Shown piece by piece: positions 8,891 through 17,435 of a DNA stretch of 64,000 nt (the stretch's first letter is position 1; each line of letters starts with the position of its first letter). The translations under genes and the position numbers were made by a program. The stretch lies in assembly GCF_042660285.1 (NCBI RefSeq), contig NZ_JBHSTP010000004.1:186001-250000 (forward strand). Direction: 5' to 3'. The notes under the pieces are model-generated. The model was not told the DNA's origin and did not search any database. It saw only the letters and a program-made list of their open reading frames with translations. Origin of the DNA: Luethyella okanaganae. Lineage in GTDB: Bacteria; Actinomycetota; Actinomycetes; Actinomycetales; Microbacteriaceae.

Positions 8891-8963
8891 GAGAGGAGGC
8901 CTTCGCGCGAAACGGAGGTCGATTCTTAAGGGATGGGCCTCCCTTCCGCGCGAAGTCCTCCCT
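8891..8963. repeat. Dispersed palindromic repeat, family A, copy 1
   Basis: Imperfect inverted repeat with outer arms GGAGGCCTTCGCGCG and its near complement, about 73 bp in total. Similar sequences with the same GGAGGCCTTCGC end occur at 29685-29742 and 47396-47471. This copy is the most diverged in its centre. Confidence 0.55.
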
Positions 8964-9005
8964 TCCGGTGAGGACGGCAAGAACGGCACGGGTTGGGCGG
9001 CAACA

Positions 9006-9040
9006 ACACCCGGGCCTCGGACGGTCCGAGACCCGGGTGT
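9006..9040 (-). terminator. Strong hairpin at the end of the aldo/keto reductase gene
   Basis: A 17-bp stem (9006-9022 with 9024-9040, one mismatch) overlaps the first base of the stop codon of the minus-strand gene. No clear T-run follows, so it may work as an L-shaped or Rho-assisted terminator. Confidence 0.7.
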
Positions 9041-10005
9041 CACGGCGTGAAGACCTCCGAGATCTCGGCGAGGTCGACCACGCTCGCCCGCCAGTTCGTT
9101 GCGGCGTCCGCGTTCTGCAGGATCTGCTCCGGCTTGGTCGCGCCGGCGATGACGCTCGTGAGCCCCGGCTGCGCCAGCAGCCACGCGAACGTCGCCGCGA
9201 GCATCGTCACCCCGCGTTCGTCGCAGAATGCCTGGTAGCGCTCGATCACGTCCCACGGGGCGTCGTCGACGAGGTGGCGGCGGATCCTCATGATCCGGCT
9301 GTCGGCCGGCCCGCCGGCACGGCTGAACTTGCCCGTGAGGAGCCCGTTGTAGAGCGGGAAGAACGGCAGAAAGCCGAGACCGTACCGGTTGACGGCCGGG
9401 AGCACCTCCCGTTCGGCCTCGCGCACGAGCAGGCTGTACTCGTTCTGCGCGGAGACGAACGCAGGATGGCCGCCTAAGCGGGCCGTGAACTCCGCTTCCG
9501 CGATCTGCCACCCCCTCAGATTCGAATGGCCGATGTAACGGATCTTGCCCTCGGAGATGAGATCGTCGAGCGTTGCAAGCGTCTCCTCGATCGGGGTGTA
9601 GTGGTCGGGGTGATGCAGCTGATACAGGTCGATCCAGTCGGTCTGCAGGCGACGCAGGCTGGCTTCGACGGCAAGACGGATGTAACGGCGCGAACCACGG
9701 GCACCCCAGTCGGGCCCGTTCGCCCCACCCATGTCCATGCCGAATTTGCTCGCGAGAACGATCCTGTCGCGTTTGCCCACGAGAGCGTTCCCCATGAGCG
9801 TCTCGCTCAGACCTCGTTCCGCGCCGTAGATGTCTGCGGTGTCGAAGAACGTCACGCCTGCGTCGATCGCGGCGTCGATGACGGCCGATGTCCCGTCCTG
9901 CCCCTGCGTCGCAGTTCCTTCGCGACCGAAGTTGTTGCAACCGAGCCCAATGGTGGAGACGACGAGTCCAGAGTTGCCGAGAGTGCGGTATTCGATCTGG
10001 GCCAT
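9040..10005 (-). CDS. Aldo/keto reductase
   Basis: NADPH-dependent oxidoreductase with a TIM-barrel fold, 321 residues from the ATG at 10005 (MAQIEYRTLGNSGL). The catalytic tetrad is D55 and Y60 (FFDTADIYG), K87 (LASKFGM) and H131 (LYQLHHPD). The C-terminal VIAGATKPEQI motif is the phosphate-binding part for NADPH. Overall it resembles the YhdN/general stress protein 69 branch that acts on carbonyl compounds. It is monocistronic with a hairpin at its end. The physiological substrate is unknown. Confidence 0.92.
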   Translation of the reverse strand: MAQIEYRTLGNSGLVVSTIGLGCNNFGREGTATQGQDGTSAVIDAAIDAGVTFFDTADIYGAERGLSETLMGNALVGKRDRIVLASKFGMDMGGANGPDWGARGSRRYIRLAVEASLRRLQTDWIDLYQLHHPDHYTPIEETLATLDDLISEGKIRYIGHSNLRGWQIAEAEFTARLGGHPAFVSAQNEYSLLVREAEREVLPAVNRYGLGFLPFFPLYNGLLTGKFSRAGGPADSRIMRIRRHLVDDAPWDVIERYQAFCDERGVTMLAATFAWLLAQPGLTSVIAGATKPEQILQNADAATNWRASVVDLAEISEVFTP

Positions 10006-10124
10006 GGCACCCAGCTTATGGCGAGCCTCCGCGACGAAGCATCCAGAGCGACTATCGACCGCAGGGTTCCGCCCGCGCCAGAAGGACATAGCCCCGGATG
10101 ACCGTGGATTCGAGGATCTGGAGC

Positions 10125-10358
10125 TACAGGCCCGTCGTCGAACCGCGCACCAAGACGATCGAGACGTCGAGCGGCTCGTAGCGCGCGGAAGACGCGCGCG
10201 GAAGACTCGACAGCACCGGGTCACACCGTCGAGGCCGCTCCAACGGCTCCTAGCGCGCGTGGAAGACTCCAGAAGCTGCAGGCGATCGAGAAGTCGACCT
10301 CCAGCGGCTCGTAGCGCGCGTGGAAGACTCCGTCCGCGATCTCGTTCCAGTCCGCCAT
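10125..10358 (-). pseudogene. Decayed N-terminus of an MBL-fold metallohydrolase with internal duplications
   Basis: From an ATG at 10358 the frame reads MADWNEIADGVFHARYEP and then runs into unrelated sequence and a stop at 10221. Further downstream the same theme returns as ARYEPLDVSIVLVRGSTTGL, ending at a stop at 10125-10127. This pattern (IADGVF-ARYEPLDVSIVLVRGS) looks like the start of an actinobacterial metallo-beta-lactamase-fold protein. A 33-bp block is repeated at 10299-10331 and 10238-10270 with two differences, and again in altered form at 10166-10209. No HxHxDH motif is present, so the gene is dead. Family assignment rests on the N-terminus only. Confidence 0.55.
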
Positions 10359-10480
10359 GCTCCGAGTCTACGGATCTCCACCGGAGACGCTCCTCCCCCA
10401 CAGGACGCCTCGTGCTCGCCCGATGCACCAATGTCCGATTTCCGCGAGTACGTGTCGGTGACTCGGGCTACAGTCAAGTC

Positions 10481-11041
10481 ATGACCAGCAACGCAGCTTA
10501 CCTGATCCGCACCGAGAGCCCGATCGGGCCACTCGAACTCACGAGCGACGGCGAGCACATCACGTCGCTGTCCATCGCCCGCGAGGGCCGTCTCCCGCTC
10601 GAGGAACAGCCTCAGCATCCCGTCCCCGTGCTCGAGGAGGCGGTCCGCCAGCTCTCAGAGTACTTCGCGGGAACGCGGCGCGACTTCGATCTGCCACTGA
10701 AACCAGAGGGAACGGCCTTCCAACGCGATGTCTGGGCGCGCCTCGGCGAACTCGGCTGGGGCGAGTACATCTCCTACGGCGAACTCGGCCTCGGGATAGG
10801 CAAGCCCGGATCCGCGCGCGCGATCGGCGGCGCCGTCGGCGCCAATCCGCTCCCCATCATCATCGGCTGCCATCGGGTGCTCGCCGGCGACAAACGTCTT
10901 ACCGGCTACAGCGGCGGGAACGGCATCCCCACCAAAGTGTGGCTGCTCGATCACGAGGGCATCCAGCATCGGGGCGCTCGTGAGTCAGCACGGCTCACGA
11001 GCGCTTCGGGAAGCACTCCGCTCCTCGAGTTCCCACAGTGA
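10481..11041 (+). CDS. ogt: Methylated-DNA--[protein]-cysteine S-methyltransferase
   Basis: Suicide DNA-repair protein that moves alkyl groups from O6-alkylguanine to its own cysteine. 186 residues from the ATG at 10481. The acceptor is C130 in IIIGCHRVLAGDKRLTGYSGG; the family usually has PCHRV, so glycine replaces proline here. The FQRDVWARLGELGWGEYISY segment and the SARAIGGAVGANPLP recognition helix region match the family. Its stop overlaps the GTG of the next gene by four bases, so it forms an alkylation-repair operon with tag. Confidence 0.93.
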   Translation: MTSNAAYLIRTESPIGPLELTSDGEHITSLSIAREGRLPLEEQPQHPVPVLEEAVRQLSEYFAGTRRDFDLPLKPEGTAFQRDVWARLGELGWGEYISYGELGLGIGKPGSARAIGGAVGANPLPIIIGCHRVLAGDKRLTGYSGGNGIPTKVWLLDHEGIQHRGARESARLTSASGSTPLLEFPQ

Positions 11042-11628
11042 CCGCTCTCATCGTCGGCGACGACGGACTCGCCCGTTGCGCCTGGGTCGGCGACGATGCC
11101 GAATACCGGCGTTACCACGATGAGGAGTGGGGGCACCCGCTGCGCGACGACCAACGACTGTTCGAGAAGCTCTGTCTCGAAGGCTTCCAGGCCGGACTCT
11201 CCTGGATCACGATCTTGCGCAAGAGGCCCGCATTCCGCGAGGCATTCCGCGGGTTCGATGTCGACGCAGTCGCTGCGATGTCCGAGGCGGACGTCGAGAC
11301 ACTGCTCGGAAACCCCCGCATCGTCCGTCATCGGGGCAAGATCCAGGCCACCATCTCGAACGCCCGCGTAACCCGTGAACTCGGCGAGAGCCTGACCGAA
11401 CTCATGTGGGGCTTCGCACCGAACGACCCGGCACGGCCACAGCCACGCGAGTTCAGCGAGATCCCCGCTGTGACGTCGGAGTCGACAGCGTTGAGCACGG
11501 CGCTCCGTGCCCGAGGATACAGATTCGTCGGTCCGACCACGATGTACGCCCTCATGCAGTCGGCAGGCATGGTGGACGACCATCTCGCGGGGTGCCATCG
11601 AGCCGGGCGACCAGACGGGGAACGGTGA
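11038..11628 (+). CDS. tag: DNA-3-methyladenine glycosylase I
   Basis: Helix-hairpin-helix glycosylase of 196 residues that excises 3-methyladenine in base-excision repair. Recognisable parts are RCAWVGDDAEYRRYHDEEWG near the N-terminus (with the conserved C, Y and H-D-x-E-W-G), then KLCLEGFQAGLSWITILRKR and a late TMYALMQSAGMVDDH segment. The GTG start overlaps the ogt stop (GTGA). It is convergent with the YaaA-like gene, with only 27 bp between them. Confidence 0.93.
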   Translation: MTALIVGDDGLARCAWVGDDAEYRRYHDEEWGHPLRDDQRLFEKLCLEGFQAGLSWITILRKRPAFREAFRGFDVDAVAAMSEADVETLLGNPRIVRHRGKIQATISNARVTRELGESLTELMWGFAPNDPARPQPREFSEIPAVTSESTALSTALRARGYRFVGPTTMYALMQSAGMVDDHLAGCHRAGRPDGER

Positions 11629-11655
11629 ACGACCGGCTCGGAGCGATCCGTCTGA

Positions 11656-12414
11656 TCACACGATGAGGGCGATCTCCGCCGCGCCTTCCGCCCCCTTGCG
11701 GTGAGGCTGGACCCGGAACCCCGCGGCCGACGCCCAGGCAACGAGGTCGTCGACCGAGGCGAGGTCGCGCCCGTGCAGCAACAGTGCCCGGACGAGCTCC
11801 CCCTTCGCCTTCTTGTTGAAGTGGTTGAGCGCGCGCTGCCGCCCATCCAGGCCCTCTGTCAGTACCCGCAGATACACTGAGCCAGGACGCACTGGTGCGG
11901 GGCCGAGCGCCGCATAGCCCTCTGACCTCATGTCGACGATGAGCCCGGGAACACGGGCGAGCTGCCGGCTGATCGTGTCGCCCCAGTGCCGTTTGAGCGA
12001 CAACTCAGGCAATCGTGAGTCGTGCGACATCCGATAGGCGGGAACGTCGTCGAGAGCCGCGACCGGACCGAGCAGCGCCGAGTGCACCACGAGGTGCTCG
12101 TGGGCGAAGGAGCGGGCTTCCTCTGGAAGCGACGCGGCGTCCAGCGCATCGAAGATGACGCCCGCGTAGCGGTCGAGGGCTGGCATCGTCGGGGACGTCG
12201 TGAGCGCGCGATTACGGGCCACCTCACCGTGTTGCTTCGGTCCAAGCCTGAGCGCGGCCATCGCGGCCTCCGTGTCCCGGGCGAGCGCTCGCACCGCGCG
12301 GACGAGCGTACGACGACGTGGCGACAACGCGGGAAAGGCGAGGCCGGACACGTCGAGCGGTGCGCCATCGCCGCCGTCCCGTTTCGCCTCGGATGGCGGG
12401 AGGATGACGAGCAT
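11656..12414 (-). CDS. yaaA: YaaA family (DUF328) peroxide-stress protein
   Basis: 252 residues, the family size. The N-terminal MLVILPPSEAKRDGG and the later motifs VHSALLGPVAALDDVPAYRM and NHFNKKAKGELVRALL are typical of the YaaA/UPF0246 family. In Escherichia coli YaaA limits free iron and oxidative DNA damage and binds DNA. The ATG lies directly behind the TAG stop of the P-loop kinase gene, so the two are translationally coupled and probably share the transcript coming from the ATP synthase operon end. Confidence 0.85.
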   Translation of the reverse strand: MLVILPPSEAKRDGGDGAPLDVSGLAFPALSPRRRTLVRAVRALARDTEAAMAALRLGPKQHGEVARNRALTTSPTMPALDRYAGVIFDALDAASLPEEARSFAHEHLVVHSALLGPVAALDDVPAYRMSHDSRLPELSLKRHWGDTISRQLARVPGLIVDMRSEGYAALGPAPVRPGSVYLRVLTEGLDGRQRALNHFNKKAKGELVRALLLHGRDLASVDDLVAWASAAGFRVQPHRKGAEGAAEIALIV

Positions 12415-12993
12415 CTAGCCTCCGATGAAGGAGAGCACGGAATCGACGTTGGAGCCGAGCGACTCGACGCTGTCGATCGTCACGCGCGGCATCGAGGAAC
12501 TCGGCCCCGTCCATGGCTCGTATCCGTCGAGGCTCTGCTCGACCGCGCGCCAGGTGAGCTCTTCGAAGTGCGGCAGGTTGCGAACACGCCTCTCGAGCCG
12601 GGCCTTGTGCACCTCCTCGTCGGAGCACACGACCTCCACGACACGCAACATCACGCCGGCGCGCACGGCGAGCTCGCGCCATTGCATCCTGGCGGGTTCG
12701 ACGGCGTTGACGGCGTCGACGATCACGGAGCGACCGGAGACCAGCTCGCGTTCCGCGATATTCTCGGCCACGAGATAGGCTGCGAGGCCGGTGGGCTGGT
12801 CGGAGTCGATCCCGGCGCTGAGAATGGCCGACTCGATCGGGTCGACCGAGACGACGGTCGCACCGAGACGGGCGCCGATGATCTCGCCGATCGTGCTCTT
12901 GCCCGATCCGGGCAGACCAGCGAAGACGATGAGCTTGGGCACACTGAGATCGCCGAACTGTCGTTCGACGACCTGCACCCCCGGGCCAGCCAC
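12415..12993 (-). CDS. Small AAA/P-loop kinase-like ATPase
   Basis: Up to 192 residues from a GTG at 12993; a second GTG at 12942 would begin right at the core (VPKLIVFAGLPGSGKST). The Walker A motif is GLPGSGKST, followed by a VVSVDPIE segment and a LID-like region with several arginines (RLERRVRNLPHF). This is the architecture of zeta-toxin-like or shikimate-kinase-like small-molecule kinases. No antitoxin gene is adjacent: the upstream neighbour is atpC (5 bp away) and the downstream one is yaaA. The substrate is unknown. Confidence 0.8.
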   Translation of the reverse strand: MAGPGVQVVERQFGDLSVPKLIVFAGLPGSGKSTIGEIIGARLGATVVSVDPIESAILSAGIDSDQPTGLAAYLVAENIAERELVSGRSVIVDAVNAVEPARMQWRELAVRAGVMLRVVEVVCSDEEVHKARLERRVRNLPHFEELTWRAVEQSLDGYEPWTGPSSSMPRVTIDSVESLGSNVDSVLSFIGG

Positions 12994-12998
12994 AAGCG

Positions 12999-13259
12999 CT
13001 AGACCAATCCGGCCCTGCGAGCGACCACTTGGACGATATTGTTCTCGACGGACAGGAAGCCGTCATCGGCGTTCGCGGTGATCTTCTCGCCGCCGGGAAG
13101 GGTTACGCGCACCTCGCCCCTGGCGAGAATCGCCAGGAGCGGTTCGTGACCTGGCAGAATGCCGATCTCGCCTTCGACGGTGCGAGCGACGAGCATCGTC
13201 GCCTCACCCGACCAGACCTCCTGATCGGCCGAGACGACGCTGACCAACAGCTGCGTCAT
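12999..13259 (-). CDS. atpC: F1Fo ATP synthase epsilon subunit
   Basis: 86 residues from the ATG at 13259 (MTQLLVSVVSADQEVWSG). This is a short, actinobacterial-type epsilon made of the N-terminal beta-sandwich only; the C-terminal helical hairpin found in longer homologues is missing. GEIGILPGHEPLLAIL is the family signature. It couples the central stalk to the c-ring. Last gene of the atp operon, overlapping nothing and two bases after atpD. Confidence 0.95.
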   Translation of the reverse strand: MTQLLVSVVSADQEVWSGEATMLVARTVEGEIGILPGHEPLLAILARGEVRVTLPGGEKITANADDGFLSVENNIVQVVARRAGLV

Positions 13260-13261
13260 GG

Positions 13262-14725
13262 CTAGCCGTTCTCCTTCTGGATCTGAGCCCACTTCTCTTC
13301 GACATCGGAGATCGATCCGACGTTGAAGAAGGCCTGCTCTGCCACGTGGTCGAACTCGCCCTTGGCGATCGCGTCGAACGACTCGATGGTGTCCTTGAGC
13401 GGAACTGTCGAGCCTTCGACACCGGTGAACTTCTTGGCCATGTAGGTGTTCTGTGAGAGGAACTGCTGGATGCGGCGGGCGCGCGACACCGTGATCTTGT
13501 CTTCCTCAGAGAGCTCGTCGACACCGAGGATGGCGATGATCTCCTGGAGTTCCTTGTTCTTCTGCAGGATCTGCTTGACCGTTGTGGCCACACGGTAGTG
13601 GTCCTCACCCAGGTAACGAGGGTCGAGGATACGCGAGGTCGAGGTCAGCGGGTCGACGGCCGGGTACAGGCCCTTCGACGCGATCTCGCGGGACAACTCG
13701 GTCGTGGCGTCCAGGTGGGCGAACGTCGTTGCCGGGGCCGGGTCGGTGTAGTCGTCGGCCGGCACGTAGATCGCCTGCAGCGAGGTGATGGAGTGACCGC
13801 GCGTCGAGGTGATGCGTTCCTGCAGGATCCCCATCTCGTCGGCGAGGTTCGGCTGATAGCCCACAGCGGAGGGCATGCGGCCGAGTAGAGTCGAGACCTC
13901 GGAACCGGCCTGTGTGAAGCGGAAGATGTTGTCGATGAAGAGCAGCACGTCCTGCTTCTGCACGTCGCGGAAGTACTCAGCCATCGTGAGCGCGGAGAGG
14001 GCGACGCGCAGACGCGTTCCCGGCGGCTCGTCCATCTGGCCGAACACGAGCGCGGTCTTGTCGAAGACGCCCGCCTCCTCCATCTCGTGGATGAGGTCGT
14101 TGCCCTCACGGGTGCGCTCGCCGACACCGGCGAACACCGAGACACCACCGTGATCCTGCGCGACACGCTGGATCATCTCCTGGATCAGAACGGTCTTGCC
14201 GACACCGGCACCGCCGAAGAGCCCGATCTTTCCACCCTGCACGTACGGGGTCAGGAGGTCGATGACCTTGATGCCGGTCTCGAACAGCTGCGTCTTCGAC
14301 TCGAGCTGATCGAACGCCGGAGGCTTGCGGTGGATCGGCCAGCGCTCGGTGATCTCGAGCGTCTCGCCCGGCTCGCCGTTGAGCACCTCGCCGATGACGT
14401 TGAAGACCTTGCCCTTGGTGACGTCTCCGACAGGCACCGAGATCGGCGCGCCGGTGTCGGTCACCCCCTGGCCGCGAACCAGGCCGTCGGTTGGCTTGAG
14501 AGCGATCGCACGCACGACGTCGTCGCCGAGATGCTGGGCGACCTCGAGCGTCAGCACGGTCGACGAACCGCCGAGGGTGATCGTGGTCTGCAGCGCGTTG
14601 TAGATCGGGGGGATCGAGTCGTGGGGAAACTCGATGTCGACGACGGGGCCGGTCACGCGGGCGATCCGGCCGACAGCGCCCGCAGCGCTCTCAGCCTGGA
14701 CTGGCGCGGTTGCAGTGTCAGTCAT
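13262..14725 (-). CDS. atpD: F1Fo ATP synthase beta subunit
   Basis: Catalytic subunit of 487 residues. The Walker A motif is GGAGVGKT (in IGLFGGAGVGKTVLIQEMIQ), the catalytic glutamate lies in VGERTREGNDL, and the ATP synthase alpha/beta signature appears around PAVDPLTSTSR. It hydrolyses or makes ATP in the F1 head with AtpA. The N-terminal extension with TATAPVQAESAAG is short and variable. The position between atpG and atpC is standard. Confidence 0.98.
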   Translation of the reverse strand: MTDTATAPVQAESAAGAVGRIARVTGPVVDIEFPHDSIPPIYNALQTTITLGGSSTVLTLEVAQHLGDDVVRAIALKPTDGLVRGQGVTDTGAPISVPVGDVTKGKVFNVIGEVLNGEPGETLEITERWPIHRKPPAFDQLESKTQLFETGIKVIDLLTPYVQGGKIGLFGGAGVGKTVLIQEMIQRVAQDHGGVSVFAGVGERTREGNDLIHEMEEAGVFDKTALVFGQMDEPPGTRLRVALSALTMAEYFRDVQKQDVLLFIDNIFRFTQAGSEVSTLLGRMPSAVGYQPNLADEMGILQERITSTRGHSITSLQAIYVPADDYTDPAPATTFAHLDATTELSREIASKGLYPAVDPLTSTSRILDPRYLGEDHYRVATTVKQILQKNKELQEIIAILGVDELSEEDKITVSRARRIQQFLSQNTYMAKKFTGVEGSTVPLKDTIESFDAIAKGEFDHVAEQAFFNVGSISDVEEKWAQIQKENG

Positions 14726-14764
14726 TGTTCTCTCTCTTCTGGGCTTGCTTCGTGAAGTTGGGGA

Positions 14765-15664
14765 TCACTTGGCAGACGCCAAGGCGTCGGCGCCGCCGAC
14801 GATCTCGGAAATCTGTTGGGTGATCTCGGACTGGCGCGCGTTGTTTGCGAGGCGCGTGTAGTCAGTGATGAGCTTGTCGGCGTTGTCGCTCGCCGACTTC
14901 ATCGCCTTCTGAGTCGCCGCGTGCTTGGACGCCGCGGACTGCAGCATGGCGTTGAAGATCCGGCTCTCGATGTAGACGGGCAGAAGTGCGTCGAGCACCG
15001 TCTCGACATCCGGCTCGAACTCGTAGAGCGGCAGGATCGTCTTGTCGCCAAGCTCCTCGACGCCATCGACGACCTCGAGGGGAAGCAGCCGGACCACTTC
15101 GGGAACCTGGCTGATCATGCTGACGAAACGGTTGTAGACGATATGGATCTCGTCGACCCCGCCGTCCTCCGCGTTACGGAGGAAGGCCTCGAGCAGCGCG
15201 TCCCCGATCTCCTTCGCAGTCTCGAACTCCGGGGCATCCGTTCCTCCCGTCCATACCCGCTCCGAGGCACGGCGACGGAACGAGAAGTAGGCTGCGGCCT
15301 TGCGCCCGACCAGGAAGTAGACGACGTCCTTGCCCTGGCTGCGCAGCAGCTCGGCGAGCTGCTCGGCCTCACGCAGGACCTGAGAGTTGAATGCGCCGGC
15401 AAGTCCACGGTCCGAGGAGAAGATCAGGATCGCGGCCCGCTCGATCTTCTCAGGCTCGGTCGTGAGCACGTGGTCCACGTTCGAATAGGTGGCGACGGCC
15501 GAGACGGCGCGCGTGATGGCACGCGAGTACGGCGTGGATGCTGCGACCCGCGCCTGCGCCTTCTGGATGCGCGACGCGGAGATCAGCTCCATGGCACGAG
15601 TGATCTTCTTGGTCGTCTGGGCAGACTTGATCTTCTGCCGGTAGACCCGAAGTTGCGCTCCCAT
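14765..15664 (-). CDS. atpG: F1Fo ATP synthase gamma subunit
   Basis: 299 residues forming the rotating central shaft. The conserved N-terminus MGAQLRVYRQKIKSAQTTKK and the C-terminal EITQQISEIVGGADAL are present and match the family well. A loop around residues 195-225 carries the acidic insert typical of actinobacterial gamma subunits. It is located between atpA and atpD with gaps of 45 and 39 bp. Confidence 0.97.
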   Translation of the reverse strand: MGAQLRVYRQKIKSAQTTKKITRAMELISASRIQKAQARVAASTPYSRAITRAVSAVATYSNVDHVLTTEPEKIERAAILIFSSDRGLAGAFNSQVLREAEQLAELLRSQGKDVVYFLVGRKAAAYFSFRRRASERVWTGGTDAPEFETAKEIGDALLEAFLRNAEDGGVDEIHIVYNRFVSMISQVPEVVRLLPLEVVDGVEELGDKTILPLYEFEPDVETVLDALLPVYIESRIFNAMLQSAASKHAATQKAMKSASDNADKLITDYTRLANNARQSEITQQISEIVGGADALASAK

Positions 15665-15709
15665 GTCTCTCCTGTGGTTCTTGTTCGGTCAGCGGATGGT
15701 CGAGGCGCC

Positions 15710-17350
15710 TCAGCGGCGGGCCTTGACGATCTTCTCCTGGTTGACGTCTTCCTCGGCGATGGCCTCGAACTGCTCCTTGCCCACCGACGCGAGCGGCTTG
15801 CCCTCGCCCGTCTGGAACTCGAGCTTGAACTTGTCCACCTCGGCCTCGAGGCTCGCAACCGTCTCATCCGAGAGCACATTGGTGTCGCGTAGCGTCGAGA
15901 GCACCTCGGTGTTGCGGCCCAGGTAGTCGAGAAGTTCGCGCTCGAAACGCAGGATGTCCTCGACAGGCACCTCATCGAGCTTGCCGTTCGTTCCCGCCCA
16001 GATCGAGACGACCTGGTCCTCGACCGGATACGGCGAGTACTGCGGCTGCTTGAGCAGCTCGGTGAGGCGGGCGCCACGGGCAAGCTGGCGACGGCTGGCC
16101 GCGTCGAGGTCGGAGGCGAACATGGCGAACGCCTCGAGCGAGCGGTACTGGGCGAGCTCGAGCTTGAGCGTTCCCGAGACCTTCTTGATGGATTTGACTT
16201 GGGCGTCGCCACCGACTCGCGAGACAGAGATGCCCACGTCGACCGCCGGACGCTGGTTGGCGTTGAAGAGGTCGGACTGGAGGAAGATCTGGCCGTCAGT
16301 GATCGAGATCACGTTGGTGGGAATATACGCTGAGACGTCGTTGGCCTTGGTCTCGATGATCGGCAGTCCCGTCATGGATCCGGCGCCGAGCTCGTCGGAG
16401 AGCTTCGCGCAACGCTCGAGCAGACGCGAGTGCAGGTAGAAGACGTCACCGGGATACGCCTCTCGTCCCGGCGGACGACGCAGCAGCAGCGAGACCGCAC
16501 GGTAGGCCTCGGCCTGCTTCGACAGATCGTCGAAGATGATGAGCACGTGCTTGCCGCCATACATCCAGTGCTGTCCGATGGCCGATCCGGTGTAGGGGGC
16601 AAGGTATTTGAAGCCGGCGGGGTCAGAAGCGGGAGCGGCCACGATCGTGGTGTACTCCATGGCTCCGGCGTCTTCGAGCGCACCCTTGACCGAGGCGATG
16701 GTCGAGCCCTTCTGGCCGATGGCGACATAGATGCAGCGAACCTGCTTGTTGACGTCACCCGACTCCCAGTTGGCCTTCTGGTTGATGATGGTGTCGATCG
16801 CGATAGCGGTCTTGCCGGTCTGGCGGTCGCCGATGATGAGCTGGCGCTGGCCGCGGCCGATGGGGATCATCGCGTCGATGGCCTTGATGCCGGTCTGCAG
16901 CGGCTCGTGCACCGACTTGCGCTGCATGACGCCGGGCGCCTGGAGCTCGAGGGCGCGGCGGCCCTCCGAAGCGATCTCGCCGAGGCCGTCGATGGGGTTG
17001 CCGAGGGGGTCGACGACGCGGCCGAGGTAGCCGTCGCCGACGGGGACGGAGAGCACCTCACCCGTGCGGGTGACCTCCATGCCCTCTTCGACACCGGCGA
17101 ACTCACCGAGCACGACGACACCGATCTGATCCTCGTCGAGGTTCTGGGCGAGGCCCAGGGTGCCATCGGCGAACCGAATGAGCTCGTTGGCCATGACGCC
17201 CGGGAGTCCCTCGACGTGAGCGATGCCGTCACCGGCGTCCGTCACCCGACCAACCTCGGTCGCGCCAGCCGCGCCGGGCTCGTAGGCCTTGACGAAGTCC
17301 TTGAGAGCGTCGCGGATCTCATCGGGACTGATTGTGAGTTCTGCCATCAT
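15710..17350 (-). CDS. atpA: F1Fo ATP synthase alpha subunit
   Basis: 546 residues, regulatory nucleotide-binding subunit of F1. The Walker A motif is GDRQTGKT in LIIGDRQTGKTAIAIDTI; the C-terminal signature reads NQRPAVDVGISVSRVGG. Two consecutive ATG codons exist (17350 and 17347) and either could be used. The C-terminal tail beyond residue 510 is charged and longer than in E. coli, as in other actinobacteria. Confidence 0.98.
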   Translation of the reverse strand: MMAELTISPDEIRDALKDFVKAYEPGAAGATEVGRVTDAGDGIAHVEGLPGVMANELIRFADGTLGLAQNLDEDQIGVVVLGEFAGVEEGMEVTRTGEVLSVPVGDGYLGRVVDPLGNPIDGLGEIASEGRRALELQAPGVMQRKSVHEPLQTGIKAIDAMIPIGRGQRQLIIGDRQTGKTAIAIDTIINQKANWESGDVNKQVRCIYVAIGQKGSTIASVKGALEDAGAMEYTTIVAAPASDPAGFKYLAPYTGSAIGQHWMYGGKHVLIIFDDLSKQAEAYRAVSLLLRRPPGREAYPGDVFYLHSRLLERCAKLSDELGAGSMTGLPIIETKANDVSAYIPTNVISITDGQIFLQSDLFNANQRPAVDVGISVSRVGGDAQVKSIKKVSGTLKLELAQYRSLEAFAMFASDLDAASRRQLARGARLTELLKQPQYSPYPVEDQVVSIWAGTNGKLDEVPVEDILRFERELLDYLGRNTEVLSTLRDTNVLSDETVASLEAEVDKFKLEFQTGEGKPLASVGKEQFEAIAEEDVNQEKIVKARR

Positions 17351-17435
17351 CTTCCCTTTTCTGCACGGGGTGTACAGGTTCTGTCTTTTCGAGGCCTTAC
17401 GGCGCCGAGGTTGTTACGATCCGGCCGACACGAGG

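Larger units (their letters stand above)
8677..9039. other. Intergenic region with tandem and palindromic repeats
   Basis: No gene is visible in these 363 bp. They hold a 19-bp tandem repeat (8775-8821), one copy of a dispersed palindromic repeat (8891-8963) and the terminator of the aldo/keto reductase gene (9006-9040). Confidence 0.7.

Noticed and set aside
9006..9040. Operator upstream of a plus-strand gene
   Set aside because: The palindrome overlaps the stop codon of the minus-strand reductase and no plus-strand gene starts nearby, so a terminator is the simpler reading.
12415..12993. Zeta toxin of a toxin-antitoxin pair
   Set aside because: No small antitoxin gene is adjacent; neighbours are atpC and yaaA, and the spacing indicates ordinary operon coupling.
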